This document shows, in pieces, positions 52,821-61,623 of a stretch of 64,000 nt of DNA. This DNA is from CAIXDN01 sp964482085 (GTDB lineage Bacteria; Patescibacteriota; Patescibacteriia; 2-12-FULL-60-25), in NCBI GenBank assembly GCA_964482085.1, contig CAYZVS010000006.1, forward strand, positions 1 to 64,000. The letters are read 5' to 3'. The position numbers were made by a program, and so were the translations under genes. The first letter of the stretch is position 1, and every line of letters begins with the position of its first letter. The notes under the pieces were generated by a model. That model did no database searches, was not told the origin of the DNA, and worked only from the letters and a program-made list of their open reading frames with translations.

Positions 52821-53696
52821 ATGACTCCTCCTACAAATCTCCCATTTGAGCCACTTACGCCACCGCCGGCGCAAGGAAGTGCTCCTATACCACCGCCAAC
52901 ACCACGGCCGGTGCCGCCTCCACCATCGCCGATCGTCCCACCTCCGGCCATGCCTGTGCCTGTTGCTACAGTGCCAAGCTCAGTCCCTGCGCAAAAAACA
53001 GGTGTCTCTGAACCGGAAGATATTTTTTCCGATATGGAAAAACCGGGAATGTCTCGAGGTGCCGGTATGGGTTCGGCGAGCCCCGTGATGCCGGAACCCG
53101 TGCATCATGTCTCATTTGGAAAGATGCTAGTGATCATGGTATCGATTTTTATTGTCGTAGCGATTGCCGCTTTTACTTTTTGGTGGTTTGTAATTCGTAC
53201 GCCAGCACCGATCGCTCCAGTCGTAAACATTCCATCAACTCCGACGCCTTCACCAACACCAGTACCAACTCCGACTCCGACGCCTACTCCGACGCCTACT
53301 CCAACCCCCGTACCAACTCTCGAGCCAACACCAGAACCCGTTGTAAATACGCCGCCTATCACCACGCCTCCGGACGGTGTCACGATCCCACCTCCAACCA
53401 ACGTAACCAACGAGCTACCGCCTCAAGACCCTGTACCCACAACCACAACCTCGGTTGAAGTCGATACAGATCAAGACGGTCTTTCTGATCGACGTGAAAA
53501 CGAGCTTGGTCTGAGTCCAGAAAATTCAGACTCCGACGGAGACGGCTTAACCGACGGCGATGAAGTCCTGCTCTACGGCACCAACCCCTTGAACGTCGAT
53601 ACCGATCGCGATACGTATGAAGATGGAATGGAAATCAAGAACGGTTTCAATCCACGCGGTGATGGTAAATGCGCCAAGCCGGATTGCACGCTATAA
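52821..53696 (+). CDS. Membrane-anchored TSP3 repeat protein with Pro-rich cytoplasmic part
   Basis: 291 residues. The first 90 are Pro-rich (PPPTPRPVPPPPSPIVPPP) and would be cytoplasmic. One helix at about 97-120 (MLVIMVSIFIVVAIAAFTFWW) precedes a Pro/Thr repeat linker (TPTPTPTPTPTPTP) and a TSP3 block (DTDQDGLSDRRENELGLSP, DSDGDGLTDGDEVLLYGTNP). It ends GFNPRGDGKCAKPDCTL, closely matching the end of the previous protein. The DNA of the linker is a short tandem repeat (53265-53315), prone to length change. Confidence 0.82.
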   Translation: MTPPTNLPFEPLTPPPAQGSAPIPPPTPRPVPPPPSPIVPPPAMPVPVATVPSSVPAQKTGVSEPEDIFSDMEKPGMSRGAGMGSASPVMPEPVHHVSFGKMLVIMVSIFIVVAIAAFTFWWFVIRTPAPIAPVVNIPSTPTPSPTPVPTPTPTPTPTPTPTPVPTLEPTPEPVVNTPPITTPPDGVTIPPPTNVTNELPPQDPVPTTTTSVEVDTDQDGLSDRRENELGLSPENSDSDGDGLTDGDEVLLYGTNPLNVDTDRDTYEDGMEIKNGFNPRGDGKCAKPDCTL

Positions 53697-53701
53697 AAAT
53701 T

Positions 53702-55033
53702 ATGTTACCCCCTCCTCCATCAAGCGGCTCCGTTCCGGTCAAAGGACCTGGCGTACCGAGCCCTGCATCATCCGGCCTAGCAAATGCTGGACCAGAGATT
53801 ATCGTCATGCCGGAAAAATACTACGGCATGGCGCTTAAGATGGACGGAAAAACTCAAGCCGAGATGGAGAGACCAATCCCTAAGCCCGTTGTTCCGCCTC
53901 CGCCAAAACCGGTTGTCCCAGGACCTTTGCCAAAGCGTACTATTTGGCCGTATATCTTACTTGTCATAATTTTGCTTTTGCTTGTCGTTGGAGGTTTTGT
54001 CTGGTTCAACCGTGATCTTCTCTTTAAGAAACCAACTCCGCCCGTTATTACGCCTCCGGTTGTTAGGACTCCACCTAATGCACCATCCAACCTATCAGCA
54101 AGTGTTGCGAGTGGTACAACAGCGGTCGCACTAACATGGATCGATACGTCAGGCGATGAAACAGGTTATCGTTTAGAGCGCAAAGAAACTGGAGGAACCT
54201 TTATCCCAGTAACAAACCTTCCTTCCAATAGTACGAGCTTCCTCGATGTCAGCGTTCAGTCAGGACGCTCTTACACTTATCGAGTTACAGCGATTGGCGC
54301 TGGTGGTGAATCCTCTCCGTCTAATGAAGCAAATGCTTCTGTCGAGACACAGATCGCGGCTCCCGTTGTCCCGTCACTACCGCCAGGTGGGCTCGATTCC
54401 GACTCGGATGGTTTATCCGATATTGAAGAAGGAGTCTTTGGAACCGATGTACGCGTTCCGGACACAGATCGCGATGGCTTCCTCGACGGTAATGAAGTCT
54501 TCCATCTCTACAATCCTGCTGCGACGGCACCAGTAAGTCTTGTGGATTCTGGTCTTGTAACGCCGCTCGTTTCACCCGTCGGCTGGTCGCTCTTTGTTCC
54601 AAAAGGCTGGAGCTCATCAATTGATAATACGGAGGGTTCAAGGGCAACGATTCGTAGCGGGCAAGGTGAAACGTTCCGCGTCGAGCTTGTCGACAATCTT
54701 CAGAATCAGCCACTGCTCGAGTGGTATCTAGCTACGAACCCTGGTGTCTCCGGCACAGCACCTCGAATGATCACAACTAAAGGTGGATTAGAAGGATTGC
54801 TCGGCGCTGATCGTCTGGATGCATTCTTTGCCTGGGACGGAAAAATATTCAAAATCGTTTATGATAACGGTACAAAAACGTTCATTAACTTCCGCACAAC
54901 CTTTGAAATGATGCTTAACTCGCTACGGCTTTCCGGTGCGCCCGTTCTTAGTCCGGAAATAGTGAATGCGACCCTTCAAGGTCCTGGTGATTTTATCTCA
55001 ACAACTTCATCGAGCTCCTCGACCACGCCATGA
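53702..55033 (+). CDS. Membrane-anchored FN3 and TSP3 protein, 443 residues
   Basis: The start at 53702 (MLPPPPSSGSVPVKG) is chosen over 53669, which lies inside the previous gene. A Pro-rich N-terminus, one membrane helix near 82-104 (IWPYILLVIILLLLVVGGFVWF), a fibronectin type III domain at about 123-215 (PPNAPSNLSASVASGTT ... YTYRVTAIGAGGESSPSNEA), a short TSP3 block (DSDSDGLSDIEEGVFGTD, DTDRDGFLDGNEVF), then a C-terminal domain of about 130 residues (SPVGWSLFVPKGWSS). It overlaps ybeY by four bases (ATGA). TATAAA, which includes the upstream stop, lies 4 bases before the ATG. Confidence 0.82.
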   Translation: MLPPPPSSGSVPVKGPGVPSPASSGLANAGPEIIVMPEKYYGMALKMDGKTQAEMERPIPKPVVPPPPKPVVPGPLPKRTIWPYILLVIILLLLVVGGFVWFNRDLLFKKPTPPVITPPVVRTPPNAPSNLSASVASGTTAVALTWIDTSGDETGYRLERKETGGTFIPVTNLPSNSTSFLDVSVQSGRSYTYRVTAIGAGGESSPSNEANASVETQIAAPVVPSLPPGGLDSDSDGLSDIEEGVFGTDVRVPDTDRDGFLDGNEVFHLYNPAATAPVSLVDSGLVTPLVSPVGWSLFVPKGWSSSIDNTEGSRATIRSGQGETFRVELVDNLQNQPLLEWYLATNPGVSGTAPRMITTKGGLEGLLGADRLDAFFAWDGKIFKIVYDNGTKTFINFRTTFEMMLNSLRLSGAPVLSPEIVNATLQGPGDFISTTSSSSSTTP

Positions 55034-55476
55034 TTGTAATCGAGTCCGTGACGCGATTGCCCGCGATACTCAAACCGTCCGATTTACTCTTGCTCGGACG
55101 GGAATTGTCGCGTGTGCTAAAATCACGCTCCAATCGTGAAGTCACGTTGGCCTTTGTGACAGAAAAAAAGATGCAGACACTGAATCGTCAGTATCGTCAC
55201 ATCGATAAGCCAACGGATGTGCTCTCCTTTGAGCCCGAGCGTTCAACGGTCAAAGCCGGGAAAGAGGGGAAAGCATTTCTTGGGGATATTATTGTCTGTG
55301 TTCCGTACGCAAAACGAGAAGCCACCCGCAGAGCAATGTCACTCCGTGAAGAACTGTTACGTCTCATTGCACACGGAGTTCTTCATTTGTCCGGATTTGA
55401 TCACGCGACAGACAAGCAAGAGGAAAAAATGTTTGGCTTGCAAGAGCGAGTCGTGGACGCAATCATGACACTATGA
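55030..55476 (+). CDS. ybeY: Endoribonuclease YbeY, rRNA maturation factor
   Basis: 148 residues with the zinc-site motif HGVLHLSGFDH near the C-terminus (three histidines) and the upstream RHIDKPTDVLSFEPE and LGDIIVCVPYAK segments. It takes part in 16S rRNA 3' end processing and ribosome quality control. It overlaps the preceding surface-protein gene and the following dgkA by four bases each. Confidence 0.93.
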   Translation: MIVIESVTRLPAILKPSDLLLLGRELSRVLKSRSNREVTLAFVTEKKMQTLNRQYRHIDKPTDVLSFEPERSTVKAGKEGKAFLGDIIVCVPYAKREATRRAMSLREELLRLIAHGVLHLSGFDHATDKQEEKMFGLQERVVDAIMTL

Positions 55477-55847
55477 CCATCTTTCAATCTTTAGCTCGCA
55501 GTTTTGGTCATGCCTTCCGCGGCCTGCGCTTAGCGTTCCAAAGCGAACGTAGTTTTAGACTTCAGGTACTGGCGGCGGCTATTGTGATTGCACTACTGTT
55601 CATTGTTCCGCTCGCTCTCTGGGAGCGTGCCATATTGTTGCTTGTTACGATGTTTGTGTTGGTGCTAGAATTGCTAAACAGTAGTCTGGAACGTTTGGTT
55701 GATCTGGCAAAGCCCCGTTTACATGCCCTAGCTGGGGATATTAAAGACTTGATGGCCGGAAGCGTGCTTCTAGCCGCGGGTTTTGCCTTGGTTTTGGGAA
55801 TTTTGATTCTCGGTCCAAAACTCGCCGATATTGTCATGCGCATATGA
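55473..55847 (+). CDS. dgkA: Diacylglycerol/undecaprenol kinase
   Basis: 124 residues with three predicted membrane helices and the DgkA motif ELLNSSLERLVDL, preceded by an N-terminal amphipathic FRGLRLAFQSERSFR segment. In Gram-positives this family phosphorylates undecaprenol, feeding lipid carrier for wall and surface glycan. It starts in the ybeY stop and its own stop overlaps the ftsA start. Confidence 0.92.
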   Translation: MTIFQSLARSFGHAFRGLRLAFQSERSFRLQVLAAAIVIALLFIVPLALWERAILLLVTMFVLVLELLNSSLERLVDLAKPRLHALAGDIKDLMAGSVLLAAGFALVLGILILGPKLADIVMRI

Positions 55848-57109
55848 GGGAACGCATTCTTGCCGGCATTGATCTAGGAAGCTCCGCTATCAGACTAGCG
55901 GTTGGCCAGGTTGTTGCTGGACCCGACAAACGTGAAACGATCAATTTGATCGGAGCCGTCGAGGTTCCGTCTTTTGGAATTTCTAAAGGCGCCGTCAAAT
56001 CTTTGGACGATGCCACGGCCGCCGTTTCTGCATGTCTCGATCGTGTTGAGCGACAAATCGGTGTACCCATCAACGACGCCTACATTGGAATCGGTGGCGT
56101 TCATGTCCATGCTAAGACGGCTAAAGGTGTTGTCGGCGTTTCGCGTCCTGACTCGGAAATTCGTGAAGAAGATCAGGCTCGTGTCTTAGACATGGCGACC
56201 GCCAATGCCAATCCAGCAAATTTTGAAATTCTGCATCGTATCCCACAGCGCTTCACCGTCGACGATCAGCCAGGAGTCCGTAATCCAGTTGGTATGCAAG
56301 GCGTGCGTTTGGAAGCGGAGGTTTGTTTGATTCAGGGCTTATCAAGCCATGTAAAAAATCTGACCCAAGCCGTGATGCGGACCAATGTGGATGTAAGCGG
56401 CTTGGTCTTCTCTCCCTTAGCCACCGCCGACGCCGTTTTATCAGATCGTCAGCGTGAGCTTGGTGCGGTACTGGTAAATATCGGCGCATCCACGACATCG
56501 GTCGCGGTTTTTGAGGATGGTGAGTTGATTCACGCTTCTATTATTCCAATCGGCGCCGACCATATCACGAGCGACATTGCTATTGGTTTACGGACCTCGC
56601 TTGAAGTTGCGGAATCAGCCAAACGCTCCTATGTGAGTGCAGTTCCGGAAGGTGTAAACCAATACGACATGATTGATTTGCGAGAACTCGGCGCCACGGA
56701 ATCGGAGCTAGTAAGTCCGCGCTTCATGTCCGAGATTGCTCAAGCGCGTGTAGAAGAATTATTCGAAAAAGTTCAGGCAGAACTTCTTAAGATAGAACGT
56801 TCCGGAATGTTGCCTGCTGGTGCAATTTTAACTGGCGGCGGATCCAAACTGCGAGGCATGGTCGAGATGGCTCGTACAACGCTACGATTACCAGCCTCAC
56901 TTTCTCCAGCGCCACAAATCTCTTCACCACTCAGTGAAGTATTGCACGACCCAGCCTTCTCAACAGCTATTGGACTTTTGATGTACGGATTTGAAGACGA
57001 GCGGGACCCATCAAGCTCCGGAAGACTTGGTGGACTTCAGGCTGGGGATCAATGGCTTAAAAAAGTAGCCAGCCCTTTCAAGAAAATTTTCAAATCGTTC
57101 ATTCCATAG
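55844..57109 (+). CDS. ftsA: Cell division protein FtsA
   Basis: A 421-residue actin-like ATPase. The N-terminal phosphate-1 loop is GIDLGSSAIRLAVG; the 1C subdomain carries YIGIGGVHVHAK and DQPGVRNPVGMQGVRLEAEV; VNIGASTTSVAVFEDG is the phosphate-2 loop; GAILTGGGSKLRGM is the adenosine motif. The C-terminal helix (WLKKVASPFKKIFKSFIP) is amphipathic and should bind the membrane. It anchors FtsZ. It is translationally coupled to dgkA and followed 115 bases later by ftsZ, which has its own promoter. Confidence 0.95.
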   Translation: MRERILAGIDLGSSAIRLAVGQVVAGPDKRETINLIGAVEVPSFGISKGAVKSLDDATAAVSACLDRVERQIGVPINDAYIGIGGVHVHAKTAKGVVGVSRPDSEIREEDQARVLDMATANANPANFEILHRIPQRFTVDDQPGVRNPVGMQGVRLEAEVCLIQGLSSHVKNLTQAVMRTNVDVSGLVFSPLATADAVLSDRQRELGAVLVNIGASTTSVAVFEDGELIHASIIPIGADHITSDIAIGLRTSLEVAESAKRSYVSAVPEGVNQYDMIDLRELGATESELVSPRFMSEIAQARVEELFEKVQAELLKIERSGMLPAGAILTGGGSKLRGMVEMARTTLRLPASLSPAPQISSPLSEVLHDPAFSTAIGLLMYGFEDERDPSSSGRLGGLQAGDQWLKKVASPFKKIFKSFIP

Positions 57110-57130
57110 GCAGCCCTTGACGCTATTTCT

Positions 57131-57159
57131 TTGACCCCCTTATGCGGGGGGCGTATTGT
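57131..57159 (+). promoter_or_regulatory. Promoter of ftsZ with a GC-rich hairpin in the spacer
   Basis: TTGACC at 57131-57136, a 17-base spacer and TATTGT at 57154-57159. The spacer contains CCCCC-TTATGC-GGGGG, a palindrome that could be an operator. The leader to the ATG at 57225 is about 60 bases. Confidence 0.5.
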
Positions 57160-57224
57160 CATCGAGTAAAGAACATTTTTCGTGTCAATGAACGGAAAAA
57201 AGAACCATTCATGTACTCAACTAT

Positions 57225-58604
57225 ATGGCTGAAGTGAAACCAGATATCGAAACATTCGCAAAGATCAAAGTCATCGGCGTCGGCGGCTCGGGTGGATCTT
57301 CTGTTGATCGCATGATCGCGTCTAAAATCCGCGGCGTCGAGTTTGTGGCGATGAATACAGATGTCCAAGCTTTGCATAAGTCACAAGCGACCACCAAAAT
57401 TCACCTCGGAAAAACGGTGACGCGTGGTTTAGGAGCGGGCATGAATCCAGAAGTCGGTCAGCGTGCTGCAGAAGAAAGCGCGGATGAAATCCGCGAGCTC
57501 CTGAAAGGCACCGACATGGTTTTTGTGACATGTGGCCTCGGTGGAGGAACAGGAACTGGTGCAGGTCCGGTTGTGGCAGCCATCGCAAAAGAAGTCGGCG
57601 CACTTACCGTCGCAGTTGTGACCAAGCCATTTGCGTTTGAAGGAGCACAACGTCGTGCGATCGCAGAGCAAGGTTATGAGAAACTGGTCGGGCAGGTCGA
57701 TGCGATTATCACGATCCCCAACGATCGTATTTTGCAGATCATTGATCGCAAGACCACGCTCGTAGAAGCATTTGAGACGGTCGATGACGTTCTGCGCCAA
57801 GGCGTTCAAGGTATCTCAGAAGCTATCACAGTTCCTGGTCTGATTAACGTCGACTTTGCCGACGTACGCACTGTCATGGCAAATCGTGGATCAGCGCTTA
57901 TGGGTATTGGTCGCGGACATGGCGATAATCGCGCGATCGATGCCGCTAAAGCTGCGGTCGCATCGCCTTTACTTGAAGTCTCAATGGATGGAGCAAAAGC
58001 CGTGCTCTTTATTGTCACTGGCGGTTCTAACCTTGCTATGCAAGATGTTACAGAAGCCGCCAAGGTTATTAGTCAGGCCGCCGATCCAAATGTCGCCATG
58101 ATTTGGGGTACCATTCTCGACGAAAGCATGAAGGATGAGATCAAGATCACGGTTATCGCGACAGGTTTTGAAAAAGGTTCTTCGTCAGCCAAGCCAGCAA
58201 AAGTGAACACGGCACCAATGCAGCAACCGACGCAATCACCACAGCCTTCGCACGCATCAGCTCCGCAATCACCGCCACCGGAAACATTGAATCGCATGCC
58301 GATTCAATCGCCCAAGCCGTCGGCCCAGCAACCATCGAGTGGTTTCTTTTCCAGTATGCTGAACAACTTTGGCAATCAGCAACATGAAGCGGCGGCGGAC
58401 CAGCAAGCTGAAGTCGCGCCTGAATCAGCAAGACCACAGACTCCGGCTCCTGCAGCCCAACAGCCGCATGTAAGTCAGCCTGTCTATGCGCCGATGACAC
58501 CGCGTCCAGCCGCACAACCTTCCGTAGCACCCGCCCCAAAAAAAGCACCAACGGAAGACGAGGAGCTTGAAATTCCTGCCTTCATCCGTAAGAAGATGAT
58601 GTAA
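57225..58604 (+). CDS. ftsZ: Cell division protein FtsZ
   Basis: A 459-residue tubulin-like GTPase. The G-box GGGTGTGAGPVV lies at about 106-117; the N-terminal VIGVGGSGGSSVDRM, NRGSALMGIGRG and the synergy-loop region follow the family. A long Gln/Pro/Ala-rich linker (about 320-445) leads to the conserved C-terminal peptide EDEELEIPAFIRKKMM that binds FtsA. It forms the division ring. The TAA stop is the start of the -10 box of nrdR. Confidence 0.97.
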   Translation: MAEVKPDIETFAKIKVIGVGGSGGSSVDRMIASKIRGVEFVAMNTDVQALHKSQATTKIHLGKTVTRGLGAGMNPEVGQRAAEESADEIRELLKGTDMVFVTCGLGGGTGTGAGPVVAAIAKEVGALTVAVVTKPFAFEGAQRRAIAEQGYEKLVGQVDAIITIPNDRILQIIDRKTTLVEAFETVDDVLRQGVQGISEAITVPGLINVDFADVRTVMANRGSALMGIGRGHGDNRAIDAAKAAVASPLLEVSMDGAKAVLFIVTGGSNLAMQDVTEAAKVISQAADPNVAMIWGTILDESMKDEIKITVIATGFEKGSSSAKPAKVNTAPMQQPTQSPQPSHASAPQSPPPETLNRMPIQSPKPSAQQPSSGFFSSMLNNFGNQQHEAAADQQAEVAPESARPQTPAPAAQQPHVSQPVYAPMTPRPAAQPSVAPAPKKAPTEDEELEIPAFIRKKMM

Positions 58605-58607
58605 GAT
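58602..58607 (+). promoter_or_regulatory. -10 box (TAAGAT) formed by the ftsZ stop codon, for nrdR
   Basis: TAAGAT begins with the TAA stop of ftsZ and ends 6 bases before the nrdR ATG at 58614. The same hexamer and spacing occur at 13284-13296. Confidence 0.4.
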
Positions 58608-58613
58608 AGGGGT

Positions 58614-59099
58614 ATGCATTGCCCCGTCTGTAACGATCCAGAAACGCGTGTCCTCGACACGCGTATTTCGCAAGACGGAACATCCATCCGCCGCCGCCGC
58701 CAATGCGATAAATGTGAGTATCGATTCTCGACGCTGGAAGAAATCGAGTTGTTGAATTTCACCATCGTGAAGCGTGATGCCTCGCGTGAAGTGTATGATC
58801 GGGAAAAACTGGAACGTGGCTTGCGTCGCGCGCTTGAAAAGCGAGCGCACACCGCTTCTGATTTCCGTGGTCTCGTTCATGCCATCGAGCGCGATTTACA
58901 ACGCATTGATTCCACAGAAGTTAGAAGCCAATCCATCGGTGAAGTCGTCATGGAGAATCTCAAGTCTTTCGATAAAGTCGCGTATATCCGTTTTGCATCG
59001 GTATATAGAAGTTTTGAAGACGTAGAAACATTCCAGGCAGAGCTTGATCGTCTAAGGCAAAGCAAACAGAGGCGACAAAAGGGAAAGGGCAAGAAGTAA
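58614..59099 (+). CDS. nrdR: Transcriptional repressor NrdR
   Basis: 161 residues. The N-terminal zinc ribbon has Cys3, Cys6, Cys31 and Cys34 (MHCPVCNDPET; QCDKCEYRFSTLE), and an ATP-cone domain follows (EREKLERGLRRALEKR-like; VRSQSIGEVVMENL). NrdR senses dATP/ATP and represses ribonucleotide reductase genes. No ribonucleotide reductase gene lies in the window, and I saw no clear NrdR box. A Lys/Arg-rich C-terminal tail is present. Confidence 0.95.
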   Translation: MHCPVCNDPETRVLDTRISQDGTSIRRRRQCDKCEYRFSTLEEIELLNFTIVKRDASREVYDREKLERGLRRALEKRAHTASDFRGLVHAIERDLQRIDSTEVRSQSIGEVVMENLKSFDKVAYIRFASVYRSFEDVETFQAELDRLRQSKQRRQKGKGKK

Positions 59100-59111
59100 A
59101 CAGAGAAATCA

Positions 59112-59119
59112 GGTATAAT
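59112..59119 (+). promoter_or_regulatory. -10 box (GGTATAAT) for the DegP-type protease
   Basis: A perfect TATAAT at 59114-59119 ends 8 bases before the ATG at 59128, which places the expected start of transcription at or next to the start codon. Confidence 0.6.
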
Positions 59120-59127
59120 GGCCGGGT

Positions 59128-60219
59128 ATGCAGCAACGTCTGCTCCCCGGTCTTTTATTGGTAACGACTCTCTGTACCGGCTTTGTCTCCGGCGCGGTTG
59201 GAGGAGCCTATTTTATTGCCGTAAGCAAGCCGCGAGTTGCGGTCATGCAGCTGCCGCCCGCTCCTACCCGTGATTCTGTAGCTGATCTTGTTGAGCGCGT
59301 CATGCCATCTGTCGTATCGATCAATATTCTTTCTAAGGCAGCGTCAGACCCATTTAACGACCATGTAGTTTCTGCGAGCGGACTGGAGCAAATCGCCGGC
59401 GGTTCTGGTTTCCTTGTTTCATCCGATGGGATGATCGTCACCAATAGACATGTACTCGCTGGAAAAGATTTGGAATACGAAGTCCTGACTTCTGATGGAC
59501 GTACCTATCCGGCAAGTGTTTTGGCTATCGACACTGTTCTAGATTTAGCGATATTGAAAATCGACGGAGCCGATTTCCCTGCGCTTGAACTCGGTGATAG
59601 CGACGCCGTTCGCCCAGGGCAATCCGTCATCGCAATCGGTAACGCCCTCGCCGAGTTTCAGAATACGGTAACCATGGGCATCGTTTCAGGTATTAATCGC
59701 AGAATTTGGGCCGGCGATGATGAAGCATCCGCGGAAATACTGGAAGAAGCGATTCAAACAGACGCTGCTATCAATCTCGGTAATTCCGGCGGTCCACTTA
59801 TCAACCTCGATGGAAAAGTGATTGGCGTCAACACAGCTGTTGGTGATTTGGCGCAATCCGTCGGTTTTGCACTTCCGTCTAATGCTGTTCGCCGAGCGGT
59901 TGACTCCGTGCGCCAATTTGGCCGCATCATACGACCTTGGATCGGCATTCGATACGACATGGAAGATGGGGGCGCACGCATCGCCAAGGGAACGGTACGT
60001 GAGCCAGCTGTGCTCCCGGATTCACCCGCGGCCAAGGCTGGTCTGAAGGCTGACGATCTTATCGTATCGCTTGATGGGGAACAGCTCGACATTGACCATC
60101 CACTTGCTGGTAGACTCGCTAAACGTAATCCCGGTGATGTCGTTGCTCTCAAGGTAGAACGAGCAGACAAACAAATCGACATAGAACTTACCCTTGGCGA
60201 CAGGGAACCAACGGAATAA
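59128..60219 (+). CDS. DegP/HtrA-type serine protease with PDZ domain
   Basis: 363 residues. An N-terminal helix (LLLVTTLCTGFVSGAVGGAYF) anchors or exports it. The catalytic triad is His108 (TNRHVLAG), Asp139 (DTVLDLAI) and Ser220 (LGNSGGPLI). A single PDZ domain follows (about 265-355; SPAAKAGLKADDLIVSLDGEQ). It should degrade misfolded envelope proteins, a likely need in a cell that exports very large Cys-rich proteins. It is nearly leaderless and followed 3 bases later by pyk. Confidence 0.93.
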   Translation: MQQRLLPGLLLVTTLCTGFVSGAVGGAYFIAVSKPRVAVMQLPPAPTRDSVADLVERVMPSVVSINILSKAASDPFNDHVVSASGLEQIAGGSGFLVSSDGMIVTNRHVLAGKDLEYEVLTSDGRTYPASVLAIDTVLDLAILKIDGADFPALELGDSDAVRPGQSVIAIGNALAEFQNTVTMGIVSGINRRIWAGDDEASAEILEEAIQTDAAINLGNSGGPLINLDGKVIGVNTAVGDLAQSVGFALPSNAVRRAVDSVRQFGRIIRPWIGIRYDMEDGGARIAKGTVREPAVLPDSPAAKAGLKADDLIVSLDGEQLDIDHPLAGRLAKRNPGDVVALKVERADKQIDIELTLGDREPTE

Positions 60220-60222
60220 ATT

Positions 60223-61623
60223 ATGATGAATAAACACACAAAAATCGTCTGTACCATCGGCCCAGCGAGTGATACGGTTGAAAAAATCGTGCAACTCGTC
60301 GAGGCTGGGATGAATGTTTGCCGTTTGAATTTTTCTCACGGAACGCATGAGCAACACGCCGAGCTTATTAAACGTATTCGTGAAGCGTCACAAAAAACAG
60401 GTGAGCCACTTTGTATTCTGCAAGACTTACAAGGTCCAAAAATCCGTGTGGGAGAATTACCGGAGGAGGGGATTGAGCTCATCACTGGTAAACCCATTAT
60501 TTTTACTTCCGGAAAAGGCGAGATTCCTAAAAGGGTTCCTGTCACCTATCCGAATCTTCATGAAGACGTAAAAAAAGGTCAACATTTATTGCTGGATGAC
60601 GGCTTGTTAGAAGTAGTCGTTAAATCGGTCAAAGATGAAGATGTGGTCTGTGAAGTGATCACGGGAGGTACGCTCAAGTCACATAAAGGTCTGAATCTTC
60701 CAGAAACCGTCACGCGTATCTCGGCTATTTCAGACAAAGATAAAGACGATATCGCTTTTGGAGTTTTACAGGGGGTCGATTGGATCGCGCTATCGTTTGT
60801 GCGTAAACCGGAAGACGTACAGGAATTGCGCAAACTGATCGGCGATCCGACAATCAAGGTCATGGCTAAAATCGAAAAGCCGGAAGCTGTGATCAACATG
60901 GACGCCATCATCGCGGAAGTTGATGGGATTATGGTCGCGCGCGGTGACCTCGGAATCGAGATGCCTCCAGAAAAAGTGCCGATTATTCAAAAAGAGCTCA
61001 TTGCAAAATGTCGTTTGGCAGGAAAACCGGTAATTGTGGCAACACAGATGCTCGACTCGATGATCAAAAATCCGCGTGCAACTCGTGCAGAAGTTTCTGA
61101 TATCGCTAACGCTGTCATCGACCACGCAGACGCTACAATGCTTTCTGGTGAAACAGCCAGCGGTGCGCACCCGATTGAAGCGGTCAAAATCATGACAGCG
61201 ACCATTATTGAGACAGAGAAAAGTAAATACGACGATATCACGCCAGAAATGCGTCAAAGCGCCAATAGAGAAGTTGCTGTAACAAATATCGCTTCCATTC
61301 TCGGCCGCGCCAGCAACGCAAAGGCGATCATTGTTGCTTCTTTATCTGGCGATGCAGCAAAACTCGTCTCGCGTGAAAGACCCGATCAACCAATTTACGT
61401 GATGACAACATCAGATCGCGTTGTCCGCCAACTAAACTTGTCTTGGGGCGTGCGAGGCTATGTCATAGCAAAAGCTGAGACAGTGCCAAAATTGATCGAT
61501 GAAAGTATTGCCTTGCTCAAAGAAGCAAAACTGCTCGTGAGTGGCGATGAAATCGTGGTTGTCGCAGGAGAGCCGCTCGGAGAGACGGGCTCGGTGAATC
61601 TCGTTGAGTTAAGAAACGTTTAG
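60223..61623 (+). CDS. pyk: Pyruvate kinase
   Basis: A 466-residue enzyme making ATP from phosphoenolpyruvate. Family features are TKIVCTIGPASDT, MNVCRLNFSHG, the B-domain, the catalytic segment KIEKPEAVINMDAII and MVARGDLGIEMPPEKVP, and ATQMLDSMIKNPRATRAEVSD. The C-terminal allosteric domain is present (AKLVSRERPDQPIYVMT). The next ATG at 60226 is an equal start choice. Its stop abuts the stop of the convergent DUF4105 gene. Confidence 0.96.
   Translation: MMNKHTKIVCTIGPASDTVEKIVQLVEAGMNVCRLNFSHGTHEQHAELIKRIREASQKTGEPLCILQDLQGPKIRVGELPEEGIELITGKPIIFTSGKGEIPKRVPVTYPNLHEDVKKGQHLLLDDGLLEVVVKSVKDEDVVCEVITGGTLKSHKGLNLPETVTRISAISDKDKDDIAFGVLQGVDWIALSFVRKPEDVQELRKLIGDPTIKVMAKIEKPEAVINMDAIIAEVDGIMVARGDLGIEMPPEKVPIIQKELIAKCRLAGKPVIVATQMLDSMIKNPRATRAEVSDIANAVIDHADATMLSGETASGAHPIEAVKIMTATIIETEKSKYDDITPEMRQSANREVAVTNIASILGRASNAKAIIVASLSGDAAKLVSRERPDQPIYVMTTSDRVVRQLNLSWGVRGYVIAKAETVPKLIDESIALLKEAKLLVSGDEIVVVAGEPLGETGSVNLVELRNV

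Noticed and set aside
53265..53315. A short tandem repeat that might be a CRISPR or regulatory repeat.
   Set aside because: It encodes the Thr-Pro linker of the second TSP3 protein; units are 6-12 bases with no spacers.
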